Shown here piece by piece: positions 6,678 to 13,806 of a stretch of DNA of 17,384 bases (position 1 is its first letter; the number at the start of each line of letters is the position of its first letter). Location of the stretch: NCBI GenBank assembly GCA_964558295.1, contig CAZLDQ010000121.1, positions 1 to 17,384 on the forward strand. The letters run 5' to 3'. The position numbers were made by a program, and so were the translations under genes. Under the pieces are notes generated by a model. The model saw only the letters and a program-made list of their open reading frames with translations. It was not told the origin of the DNA and made no database searches. Source of the DNA: JBDKTH01 sp964558295. Its GTDB lineage: Bacteria; Planctomycetota; Planctomycetia; Pirellulales; Thermoguttaceae.

Positions 6678-7022
6678 ATGAACATGCAGCGATGGGTGCG
6701 GGAGTTCACGGGAGCCGTTACCGTATGTGATGCGCAAGGGACGATAGTGGAGATGAACAACCGGGCAGTCCAAATGTTTGCCCAATTCGGCGGTGAGGCA
6801 CTAATCGGTCGCAATGTGCTCGATTGCCATCCCGAGCCCGCGAGAACCAAGCTTCAGCAGATGCTGGTTGATCAGGAACCCAACGTTTACACCATCGCCA
6901 AGAACGGGACTCACAAGTTCATCTATCAGGCCCCATGGTTCTCCAATGATCAGTTCGGCGGAATTGTCGAGTTGGTTTTCGACATCCCTGCAACAATTCC
7001 CCACTTCGTGCGACCGGACTAA
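6678..7022 (+). CDS. Stand-alone PAS-domain sensor protein
   Basis: The 114-residue protein is essentially a single PAS domain. The N-terminal helix leads into AVTVCDAQGTIVEMNNRAVQMF (residues about 13-34), the usual opening PAS strands and helix, then the motif LIGRNVLDCHPEPARTKL (about 42-59). The remaining strands are NVYTIAKNGTHKFIYQAPWF and GGIVELVFDIP, ending PHFVR. From memory, close relatives with LDCHPEP and YQ-x-PWY segments occur as small PAS proteins in many anaerobic and environmental bacteria. No output domain or membrane helix is present, so it must signal through a partner. C50 and H51 are candidates for cofactor contact. An AGG at 6667-6669 lies eight bases before the ATG; the second ATG at 6684 is an alternative. 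Flanking genes give no clear partner; the nearest signalling genes are the response regulator at 9705 and the MCP at 10757. Confidence 0.85.
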   Translation: MNMQRWVREFTGAVTVCDAQGTIVEMNNRAVQMFAQFGGEALIGRNVLDCHPEPARTKLQQMLVDQEPNVYTIAKNGTHKFIYQAPWFSNDQFGGIVELVFDIPATIPHFVRPD

Positions 7023-7037
7023 ATAGCCATCTTGAGT

Positions 7038-7065
7038 CGCCCCTCTAGCCGGCATGGGGGGGGCG
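7038..7065. repeat. GC-rich inverted repeat after the PAS gene
   Basis: CGCCCC (7038-7043) can pair with GGGGCG (7060-7065) across a 16-base loop; the right arm is part of a run of eight G (7056-7063). It lies just after the PAS stop codon. It has no downstream T-run, so it is at best a weak terminator. Confidence 0.3.
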
Positions 7066-7142
7066 TGTGCTCTCTCAAAAGGGTCCACGGGGGGATTTCT
7101 GAGCTAGGCTTGTGAAGAGCTTTCCCTGCGAGGCCGCATGAT

Positions 7143-8015
7143 ATGACCTGGATCGATGAAGCCCTGAACCGCCTGTCAGATGGCCCCTGTTGCAGTTACA
7201 CGCCAGTGGGGCCAACGGCTGTTGAGCCCACGGCGTTGGCTGCCATGGCCTTATGGCAGTGTGGACGTATCGAACCGGCAACTCGTGCCCTGGCGTGGTT
7301 GTCGGAAGTCCAGGCGAATGACGGTAGTTTGGGAATTACCCGAGCCGACAAACGCCCCGGTTGGCCGACCGGCTGGGGCGTTTTGGCTTGGCGCATGAAG
7401 GCCGGGGATTCCGCCACAACCGATGCGGCAGATCGAGCCATCGCCTGGATTCTCTCCCTCCGCGTCGAGTCCCCCGCACAAGCCTCGGAGCTGGGGCATA
7501 ACACACGTCTGCAAGCGTGGCCCTGGGTGGAGGGGACGCATTCCTGGGTCGAGCCCACGGCGATCAACTTGATGGCTCTGAAACGGAGTGGCCAGGGAGA
7601 TCATCCTCGCAGTCGCGAGGCGGTGGCCATGCTTGTTGATCGGGTTTTGCCCACCGGCGGGTGGAATTACGGCAACCGGATCGTATTGGGTAACACCCTT
7701 CGACCGCACGTGCAACCGACCGGCTTGGCCCTGGCGGCTTTGGCGGGCGAACCGACGGCCGCCCACGCCTGTGAACTATCGCTGACCTATTTGCGGCAAA
7801 GTCTTTGCGATCGGACGACCACCGCATCGCTCTGCTATGCCCTGATCGGGGCGGCCATGCACGGGTATCGTCCTCCGCAGGCCGAACGTTGGCTTGAGGC
7901 TGCTTATCGTCGAACACTCGCACGCGATGCCTCGCCCTACAAGCTGGCACTGCTGATTCTGGCTGCTTCAAGGCTGCCTTCTCCGTGGTACGCGTTGAAC
8001 GAGGTAACGCAATGA
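7143..8015 (+). CDS. Prenyltransferase/squalene-oxidase-repeat (alpha/alpha toroid) protein
   Basis: The 290-residue product is a helical alpha/alpha toroid protein of the terpene-cyclase/prenyltransferase repeat superfamily. Repeat signs are three V-[EQ]-P-T-[AG] helix starts (28-38, 136-146, 190-200), a QANDGSLG turn (57-64) and a PTGGWNYG turn (170-177), which resemble QW motifs. It lacks the DxDD and DCTAE catalytic motifs of squalene-hopene cyclases and is less than half their length, so cyclase activity is unlikely. There is no signal peptide or membrane helix, suggesting a cytoplasmic protein that binds a lipid or peptide in the toroid centre. GAGG at 7130-7133 lies nine bases before ATG 7143. 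Its stop codon overlaps the next gene's ATG (ATGA), so it should be translated together with the DUF362 protein. Fold assignment is solid, function unknown. Confidence 0.85.
   Translation: MTWIDEALNRLSDGPCCSYTPVGPTAVEPTALAAMALWQCGRIEPATRALAWLSEVQANDGSLGITRADKRPGWPTGWGVLAWRMKAGDSATTDAADRAIAWILSLRVESPAQASELGHNTRLQAWPWVEGTHSWVEPTAINLMALKRSGQGDHPRSREAVAMLVDRVLPTGGWNYGNRIVLGNTLRPHVQPTGLALAALAGEPTAAHACELSLTYLRQSLCDRTTTASLCYALIGAAMHGYRPPQAERWLEAAYRRTLARDASPYKLALLILAASRLPSPWYALNEVTQ
8001..8004 (+). promoter_or_regulatory. Shine-Dalgarno inside the toroid gene for the DUF362 start
   Basis: GAGG, within the last codons of the toroid gene, lies seven bases before the ATG at 8012. It decides between this ATG and the upstream in-frame ATG at 7985, which has no such site. 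The four-base ATGA overlap indicates translational coupling. Confidence 0.6.
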
Positions 8016-9040
8016 GTTTGTCCGACGAGGTCTCCGCTGGTCCTTCTTCTTCGGCCCCCAAGTTGGATCGCCGCTGTCTGCTGGTTGGGTCGGCCGCGGC
8101 CGCCGCCGGTGTGATCGGCGTTGCCGTCGCCCGCCGGTTGTGGCGGCAGCAGCCGGTATTTCTGGCCCGCGATCAACGCTACGACGGTCCTTTGACCCAG
8201 ACGATTCGCGAGGGCTTGACCGCCGTTGGATTCGACGCGGCCTGGGTACGTGGGCGGCGGGTACTGCTCAAACCGAATCTGGTCGAGCCGTGTCGGCAAT
8301 CGCCGCACCTGACAACCCATCCGGCGATCGTTTTGGCGGCGGCCGAGGTCTTTCGCGGCTGGGGTGCCGAGGTCGTCGTCGGGGAGGCGCCTGGCCATGT
8401 GCGCGATACGGAAATGGCCTTGGTCGAGTCCGGCTTGGATGAAGCACTCACTGGCGAGAGGATTCCATTTGCCGATTTGAACTACGAAGAAGTCCGTCTG
8501 GTCCCCAATGCCGGCCGGGTAAGCCAACTCGAAGGGTTCTATTTTCCCCGCAGCATCCTGGAAGCCGATCTGGTCGTTTCGCTGCCAAAGTTGAAAACGC
8601 ACCACTGGGCCGGCCTAACCGCTTCCCTGAAGAATCTCTACGGGACCCTACCTGGGGTCGTCTACGGCTGGCCGAAGAATGTGCTGCACCATGCGGGGAT
8701 TCCCCGCACGGTGGTCGATATCGCCGCCAGCGTGCCGCGAACCATCGCGATTGTCGACGGGATCCTTTGCATGGAAGGAGACGGGCCGATCATGGGAACC
8801 CCCAAGCCAATGGGACTGGTTGCGGTGGGCCTCAATCCGACCGCCGTTGATGCGACCTTGGCCCGAATCATGGGCCTTGATCCGCACAGGGTACCTTACT
8901 TGGTCTTGGCCCACGGTCGGCTTGGCCCGATCGCCGAGCACGAGATTGTCCAGCGCGGCGAGTCTTGGGAGAAGCTGGCAAGCCCCTTCACTCTTCTTGA
9001 TGACCCGCATCTCCAGCGGTTACGTGCCGTTCGTGTCTGA
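8012..9040 (+). CDS. DUF362 protein with a probable Tat-type N-terminus
   Basis: This 342-residue protein belongs to the DUF362 family. Family motifs are LLKPNLV (85-91), an E-A-P-G loop (125-128), LPKLKTH (191-197), KNLYG (207-211) and D249-G with MEGDGP (254-259), followed by a helix with NPTAVDATLA. The N-terminus, DRRCLLVGSAAAAAGVIG (19-36), is a twin-arginine signal-like segment (RR-x-LL before a hydrophobic stretch), so the protein is probably exported folded or membrane anchored. Some DUF362 proteins carry iron-sulphur clusters, but no Cys-rich ferredoxin domain is present: the few Cys (22, 94, 253) are scattered. The biochemical role of the family is not established. It is coupled to the toroid gene by an ATGA overlap. 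About 208 bases separate it from the DUF378 gene. Confidence 0.9.
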   Translation: MSLSDEVSAGPSSSAPKLDRRCLLVGSAAAAAGVIGVAVARRLWRQQPVFLARDQRYDGPLTQTIREGLTAVGFDAAWVRGRRVLLKPNLVEPCRQSPHLTTHPAIVLAAAEVFRGWGAEVVVGEAPGHVRDTEMALVESGLDEALTGERIPFADLNYEEVRLVPNAGRVSQLEGFYFPRSILEADLVVSLPKLKTHHWAGLTASLKNLYGTLPGVVYGWPKNVLHHAGIPRTVVDIAASVPRTIAIVDGILCMEGDGPIMGTPKPMGLVAVGLNPTAVDATLARIMGLDPHRVPYLVLAHGRLGPIAEHEIVQRGESWEKLASPFTLLDDPHLQRLRAVRV

Positions 9041-9248
9041 CGTCGGACCCAGTCGCTGACGGTCTCTTTGTTCGGTCATCACCCTGCGCCTATGACAGTC
9101 CGTCGCATCGAGCAAATTGTCCCGGGTTGTCCGAAACGCCAAAGGGTGGCTGCGAGGTTCTCTTCTCGATGGAATGTGAGTTGCAGCAGGATGCCGTCAG
9201 GCAAGACGTGATTGGTCTGTCTTTCACTTGAGAACAAGGAGATCTGTC

Positions 9249-9497
9249 ATGAACAAGACACGGTATTGGATTGCGGTGATCGCCCTGATTCTGTCGGTCG
9301 TCGGTGCAATCAACTGGGGACTTGTGGGGCTATTTGGGGTGGACCTCGTGGCCTCACTCTTTGGCGGAGCAGAAGAACCTGCCTCGCGGCTAGTCTACAT
9401 TCTTGTTGGTCTGGCGGGGTTGACCCTGTTGGTTGTTACCCCCCTCTGGTCTATGGAACGCGAATACGGAAGACCCTCGACGCCGGTTCGCACCTAG
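9249..9497 (+). CDS. DUF378 small membrane protein
   Basis: The 82-residue product is a DUF378 (YuzA-like) membrane protein. It has two predicted membrane helices, about residues 7-27 (IAVIALILSVVGAINWGLVG) and 48-67 (LVYILVGLAGLTLLVVTPLW). The family signature is the GAINWGLVGLFGVDLVASLFGG segment (19-40) followed by the SRLVYILVGLAGL strand of small residues. Function is unknown. The ATG at 9249 is preceded by AAGGAG at 9236-9241 with seven-base spacing; the frame opens 21 bases earlier at an ATG without such a site. It appears to be a single-gene unit, 208 bases from DUF362 and 207 bases before the response regulator, with no clear promoter or terminator seen in either gap. Confidence 0.9.
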   Translation: MNKTRYWIAVIALILSVVGAINWGLVGLFGVDLVASLFGGAEEPASRLVYILVGLAGLTLLVVTPLWSMEREYGRPSTPVRT

Positions 9498-9704
9498 CGA
9501 CTACACGACACACCAGTGATCGTTTGCGCTCATTCCGAAGCCGCGCTCAATTCTGTTCGCTAAATGCCGATAGTAGGATTAGCTTAGAAAGCGGGGCCCT
9601 ACCTTTCGCGAGAGTCTCCACAACCCCTAAGCCGGTTGGCCGAATCGGTATAGACGATCAGACTATCTGGATTCTCGCGACATAATAGATGAGGAAGGTG
9701 CCAA

Positions 9705-10478
9705 ATGGCGGCTTCGGGATGTGTGCTGATTGCCGACGACGAAGCAGCCTTCATGCTCGCCACCGCCGAACTCTTGCGCAAGGAGGGGTATCATTGCGAA
9801 TGCGCACCGGATGCGCACCAGGCAATCGGGATGTTGCAACAGAAGCGGTATGACGTGTTGATTTGCGACGTCATGATGCCCGGGAATGAACAGTTGCGGG
9901 TGGTGCAAATCGCGCAGGAGTTTGTCCCAGGTATGCCTGTTATTCTGGTAACAGGCTGCCCCTCAATTGAGACGGCCGTCGGATCACTCCAATTGCCTGT
10001 GCTCGCCTATCTGACCAAACCGATCGATTACAAAGAGCTTCTTGCACAGATTCGCACGGCCGCCGGGTTTTCCCACAATTATCTGGTCCTTTCCGACGTC
10101 TGCCGGCACTTGCGCGAGTGTTTCCAGAGTCTAGAAGCTGCACGGGACCGGAGACTTGCACTGACGCGGATGCATTCGTCGACATCTGTTGTCTCGCCAA
10201 TCGTTCTCCGGCTGCTTGCTTCTTGCCTTTCGGAACTCGTCCAACTACAAAGCGATTTGTCTTCAGGGGAAGAGCCATCCCTGCTATGCGAATTATTGGA
10301 CTGCCCCCAACAGAGGACTTGTCGCCACGCCATCGAGGATACGATCGACGTCTTGCAAAAGACGAAGAGTACGTTCAAATCTAAAGACTTGGCGGGGTTA
10401 CGCTGCCGGTTGGAGGAATTGGTGAAAAATCCTCCCCACTTCTCCCACTCTTCCCAATCGCGTGCTACTCTTCTCTAG
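9705..10478 (+). CDS. Response regulator with receiver domain and uncharacterised C-terminal region
   Basis: Residues 1-120 are a CheY-like receiver: acidic pair D11-D12, phospho-acceptor D55 in the CDVMMPG loop, T83 in the VTG turn and K105 in the TKPID loop, all conserved. Residues about 125-257 are not a recognisable DNA-binding or enzyme domain. They are predicted helical and contain C133, C139, C174 and a C195-x4-C200-x5-C206-x-H208 cluster, then an IDVLQKTKSTFKSKDLAGLR helix. From memory, this last segment recurs at the ends of response regulators in planctomycetes and deltaproteobacteria. There is no histidine kinase in the window. AAGG at 9695-9698 (part of GAGGAAGG) sets the start. 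The gene is followed by a hairpin terminator and then the chemoreceptor gene, so it may belong to chemotaxis-type signalling, but adjacency is the only evidence. Confidence 0.87.
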   Translation: MAASGCVLIADDEAAFMLATAELLRKEGYHCECAPDAHQAIGMLQQKRYDVLICDVMMPGNEQLRVVQIAQEFVPGMPVILVTGCPSIETAVGSLQLPVLAYLTKPIDYKELLAQIRTAAGFSHNYLVLSDVCRHLRECFQSLEAARDRRLALTRMHSSTSVVSPIVLRLLASCLSELVQLQSDLSSGEEPSLLCELLDCPQQRTCRHAIEDTIDVLQKTKSTFKSKDLAGLRCRLEELVKNPPHFSHSSQSRATLL

Positions 10479-10627
10479 CAGTCGAAGGAGTTCCTGTCGG
10501 GTTGGGACCGGCGAGGAACGAGTTCCTTGAGACGTTGGGGCCACTTAACGGTCACCCCACCGGTGAATGGACTCTCCCATCGTGCTCCGAGGAACGCCTT
10601 AATTGGCAGGAACCGACCTGTTAGTTG

Positions 10628-10689
10628 AAGGCACAGTTGGAACATGCCTCTTCCCGCAGGAGGAGTCGTTTTTCGATTGTGCCTTTTTT
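10628..10689 (+). terminator. Long hairpin with T-tract between response regulator and chemoreceptor genes
   Basis: AAGGCACAGTTG (10628-10639) pairs with CGATTGTGCCTT (10674-10685) as a 12-pair stem with two G-U wobbles; T at 10684-10689 follows directly. The 34-base loop contains further CCTC/GAGG pairing. It should end transcription from the response regulator. It also lies 68 bases before the chemoreceptor start, so it could act as an attenuator if transcription for that gene begins upstream of it. Confidence 0.6.
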
Positions 10690-10756
10690 GTTGGCGTTTA
10701 TTAAGACAACTCGTGGGCTTTGGTCTTCCACCTAGTAGTAGAAGGAGTGGTGCTCT

Positions 10757-12661
10757 ATGCATTGGTTCTACAATTTGAGCACGATGAGAAAGCTCATCCT
10801 TGGTTTCCTGACCGTGGCGGCCGTTGCAGGAGCCGTAGGGTTTATGGGCATCTCGAATCTGGCCACGATGAAAGGGATGCTCGACCAGATGTACCAGCGG
10901 GAGCTGCAGGGACTGTCGCAGATCAAGGAAGTCAATGTCCAGATCATGTACATTGCCCGCGAGATTCGCGAAGCGATCATCACGCCGGACAAGTCGCAGG
11001 TCCGGAAACATCGCGAAAATTGCGACAAGTATTTTGCGACTCTCCAGGAGAACATGAATGCTTTCGAAAAGGGCTTGACGACGGAGGCTGGCAAGAAGGA
11101 GTTTGCCAATCTGAAAGAAGCCTTGCCGGTTTACCAGAAGTTGGTAGACCGGATGCTCGAATTGACGGCGGCCAATCAGAGCGAGCAGGCGGTTGCGGCT
11201 CTCCGCGAAGCGGGACCGACGATCAAGCGGATGTTTGAGGCGCCGGCAAACCTCGTCAGGATGAAAGAACAGGTGGCCGAAAAGAGGCTTGCAGATTGTA
11301 GCGACGCCTATGCCAGTGCCCGGACGATGCTCGTGAGTATCAGTATTGGTGCCGTCCTCGCCGCGCTGGGGCTTGGGGTCTTCATTGCCAAGACGATTGC
11401 TAATCCGCTGAACCGGGCGGTCCAGGTGTGCGATGCCGTGGCCAGGGGCGACTACAGCCAGCGGCTCAATGTCGACACCCGAGACGAAGTTGGCCAAATG
11501 GCCAAGGCCCTCAACCAGTCGATTGACGCAACCGTCCAACTGTTGGACGACGTCAAGCAGGCTGCCGCGCGGGAGCAGAAGGCCCAAGCCGAACGGGTCG
11601 AGATGGAACGACGCCAGCGCGAAGAAGAGCAACGTCGCCAGGCTGAAGAGGCCGAGAAGGAACGCCAGCGTGTAGCGGCCGAACAGAAGCTCAAGGAAGA
11701 GCAGGCGGAACGAGAACGCCAGCAAGCGGCCGAAGAGAAACGCAAGGCCGATGAACTGCGCCGTAAGGTGGACGAACTCCTGAAGGTAGTCAACGCGGCC
11801 GCCCAGGGCGATCTCACGTCGCGAATTAACATCCAGGGCGACGAGGCGATCGACGAACTGGCCGCGGGAATCAAGAAGATGCTCGAGGATCTCTCTGGCG
11901 TCATCGGCCAGGTGGCCGAAAGCGCCTCGCAGTTCAACGAGGGCTCGCGGGTAATCGCGGAAAGCGCGCAGACCCTGGCCTCGGGTGCCCAGACGCAGAG
12001 TTCGAGCGTCGAAGAGATGACTGCTTCCATCGAGGAACTGACCCGCTCGATCCAAGGGGTCAAGGAGAACGCCCAGGAGGCCGACCAAATCGCTCGCAAG
12101 GCCAACAAGCTGGCCGAAGAGGGGGGCACGGCCGTGCAGAAGTCGATCGAGGCGATGGAGCTGATCCGCACGAGTTCCACCCAGATCTCGGAGATCATCC
12201 AGGTGATCTCGGAGATTGCCAGCCAGACGAACCTGTTGGCCTTGAATGCGGCGATTGAAGCGGCCCGGGCTGGCGAGCACGGGATGGGCTTTGCCGTCGT
12301 GGCCGACGAGGTCCGTAAGCTGGCCGAACGGAGCAATCAGGCAGCCCGCGAGATCTCCACTTTGATCAAGGAATCGACCCAGCGAGTGGAGGAAGGAGCC
12401 CAACTGAGCGCGGAGACGGGCAAGTCGCTCAGGGAGATCATCGAGGGGGTCGAATCGACGGCGGCGAAGATCGCCGAGATCGCCACGGCCACCATTCAGC
12501 AGGCAGCCAATGCCGACGAGGTCTCCAAGGCGATCCAGGGCGTGGCCCAGGTTACCGAGCAGGCGGCTGCCGGCAGCGAGGAGTTGGCCTCGTCGAGCGA
12601 AGAACTCGGGGCCCAAGCTTCAGCCCTCCAGCACATCGTCAGTCGTTTCAAGACGAACTGA
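10757..12661 (+). CDS. Methyl-accepting chemotaxis protein with a charged coiled coil between two HAMP units
   Basis: This 634-residue chemoreceptor has membrane helices at about 11-31 and 193-213, with a roughly 160-residue helical periplasmic sensor (four-helix-bundle type) between them. HAMP1 follows at about 214-268 (IANPLNRAV ... RDEVGQM). Residues about 270-338 are a highly charged Glu/Arg/Lys/Gln coiled coil with few hydrophobics, then a second HAMP-like unit at about 339-385 (LLKVVNAAAQGDLTSRI ... DEAIDELA). The signalling domain runs from about 386, with the hairpin tip EIASQTNLLALNAAIEAARAG (486-506) and FAVVADEVRKLAERS. Candidate methylation helices include SSVEEMTASIEEL and GSEELASSSEELG. 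The C-terminus lacks a CheR/CheB-binding pentapeptide. AAGGAG at 10742-10747 sets the ATG. No che genes are in the window, so it is an orphan receptor. Identity is certain, ligand unknown. Confidence 0.96.
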   Translation: MHWFYNLSTMRKLILGFLTVAAVAGAVGFMGISNLATMKGMLDQMYQRELQGLSQIKEVNVQIMYIAREIREAIITPDKSQVRKHRENCDKYFATLQENMNAFEKGLTTEAGKKEFANLKEALPVYQKLVDRMLELTAANQSEQAVAALREAGPTIKRMFEAPANLVRMKEQVAEKRLADCSDAYASARTMLVSISIGAVLAALGLGVFIAKTIANPLNRAVQVCDAVARGDYSQRLNVDTRDEVGQMAKALNQSIDATVQLLDDVKQAAAREQKAQAERVEMERRQREEEQRRQAEEAEKERQRVAAEQKLKEEQAERERQQAAEEKRKADELRRKVDELLKVVNAAAQGDLTSRINIQGDEAIDELAAGIKKMLEDLSGVIGQVAESASQFNEGSRVIAESAQTLASGAQTQSSSVEEMTASIEELTRSIQGVKENAQEADQIARKANKLAEEGGTAVQKSIEAMELIRTSSTQISEIIQVISEIASQTNLLALNAAIEAARAGEHGMGFAVVADEVRKLAERSNQAAREISTLIKESTQRVEEGAQLSAETGKSLREIIEGVESTAAKIAEIATATIQQAANADEVSKAIQGVAQVTEQAAAGSEELASSSEELGAQASALQHIVSRFKTN

Positions 12662-12699
12662 CCTGAACGGGCGACTCTCCCTTTTCCCCGCAGGCCTCA

Positions 12700-12729
12700 C
12701 GTAGCGGCATCTCCCCTCTCGCCGTTACG
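12700..12729. terminator. Hairpin after the chemoreceptor gene (weak terminator candidate)
   Basis: CGTAGCGGC (12700-12708) pairs with GCCGTTACG (12721-12729) with one G-U wobble across a 12-base pyrimidine-rich loop. It lies 38 bases past the chemoreceptor stop codon. No T-run follows, so the terminator call is tentative. A second small hairpin, GGTTC/GAACC, lies further downstream around 12754-12770. Confidence 0.35.
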
Positions 12730-12855
12730 GGTGGCCTCGGGGCCTTTCTTGGGGTTCTTCCCCGAACCTCGAAGAGAATCTAAAATCAACGAGTGAGGGG
12801 TTAGTCTCATGGCCGAAACGCCAGCTTGCGTTGAGTCCTGACAAGGCGCCGCTTG

Positions 12856-13806
12856 ATGCAACTTGTGATCCAAGGTGTGGTTGGACTGTTGGCCGGTTTT
12901 CTGGGCGGATTGCTGGGGATCGGCGGATCGGTGATCATTATCCCCGCATTGATCCTCTATCTGCGTCAGACGGATAGCTATACAGGTTCGGCCCAGCATC
13001 TGCTCCAGGCGGCAGCTATGATCTGTAACGTGTGCATTGCTGCTCCCGCGGCCTTGGCCCACTTGCGAGCCAAGGCAGTCATGCGACCGGTGGTCGTCGT
13101 GCTGATTCCCACAGCCCTGGTGGGGATCGGCCTCGGTGTGACGACCAGCAACTGTTCCGCCTTTGCCCGCCAGAATGGCGCCTATTTGGCCATGATCCTG
13201 GCTGGATTTCTCCTCTATGTGGCGGGCTACAATACTTGGTCGTTCTTCCGCTGCCCCAAAACCGAGCCCCTTCGCGACGATTGGGCTCCCAGCCCCTGGC
13301 GTGTTGCCGCAGTTGGATCGCCAATGGGATTCATTGCTGGCTTGCTTGGTGTCGGCGGCGGAATCCTTGCCGTGCCGATGCAGCAGATCGTTTTGCGGAT
13401 CCCTTTGCGTCGAGCGATTGCCAATTCCGCGGCAACAATCCTCTGCGTCTCCACCATGGGCGCGGTCTACAAGAATGCCACACTGGCGAGCCACGGGATC
13501 TCGATTTGGAACTCCGTCCAGTTGGCAGCCATGCTTGTGCCAACAGCCATGTTCGGAGCTTACCTGGGCGGACGACTCACTCATGTGCTTCCCCGAAGAC
13601 TTCTGGTGATCAGCTTTATCGTTTTCATGGCGACGATCGCGTTGTTCACGTTCAACACTGCTTGGACGACCGTCCATGGTGCAGGCTTGAAAGGCGTCGG
13701 CAACGATGGAGGCCCCCCCGCTGCCGGCGAGTCTGTGAAGGGGCACGCCCTGTCAAGGAAGCCTGTTGAGGACTGCCGTGGCCAAGAGCCGAACTCAATC
13801 GCATGA
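12856..13806 (+). CDS. TauE/SafE-family (sulfite exporter-like) membrane permease
   Basis: This 316-residue protein is a polytopic membrane protein of the TauE/SafE family. It has the duplicated family motif, GFLGGLLGIGGSVIIIPAL (14-32) and GFIAGLLGVGGGILAVPM (158-175), each starting one half of an inverted-repeat transporter. Other hydrophobic segments lie at about 78-98, 108-128, 190-210, 222-240 and 247-266. Substrates of this family vary (sulphite, sulphonates, organic anions), and nothing here fixes one. The last 40 residues are a polar tail without family features. AAGG at 12843-12846 lies nine bases before ATG 12856; a TTG codon directly precedes it and is a less likely start. The 3' end overlaps the glycosyltransferase gene by about 29 bases, which suggests co-translation, though the two products have no obvious shared task. 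Confidence 0.9.
   Translation: MQLVIQGVVGLLAGFLGGLLGIGGSVIIIPALILYLRQTDSYTGSAQHLLQAAAMICNVCIAAPAALAHLRAKAVMRPVVVVLIPTALVGIGLGVTTSNCSAFARQNGAYLAMILAGFLLYVAGYNTWSFFRCPKTEPLRDDWAPSPWRVAAVGSPMGFIAGLLGVGGGILAVPMQQIVLRIPLRRAIANSAATILCVSTMGAVYKNATLASHGISIWNSVQLAAMLVPTAMFGAYLGGRLTHVLPRRLLVISFIVFMATIALFTFNTAWTTVHGAGLKGVGNDGGPPAAGESVKGHALSRKPVEDCRGQEPNSIA

Noticed and set aside
7143..8015. Squalene-hopene cyclase
   Set aside because: The protein is too short and lacks the DxDD and QW-repeat set needed for cyclisation.
10491..10624. Short possible gene after the response regulator, with AAGGAG at 10485-10490
   Set aside because: About 40 codons from a TTG with no recognisable protein character; the purine-rich motif may be chance.
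10479..10756. c-di-GMP riboswitch before the chemoreceptor
   Set aside because: Such riboswitches often precede chemotaxis genes, but the conserved core sequences and tetraloop-receptor layout were not found; the structure seen is a plain hairpin with a T-tract.
10475..12616. Minus-strand open frame of 713 codons opposite the chemoreceptor
   Set aside because: It is an antisense shadow of a GC-rich, repetitive coiled-coil gene: Leu/Gly/Arg-rich low-complexity sequence without family motifs, while the plus strand encodes an unmistakable chemoreceptor.
12697..13746. Minus-strand open frame of 349 codons opposite the TauE/SafE gene
   Set aside because: Composition is rich in His, Gln, Ser and Asp with no domain; the plus strand has the duplicated TauE motifs and membrane helices.
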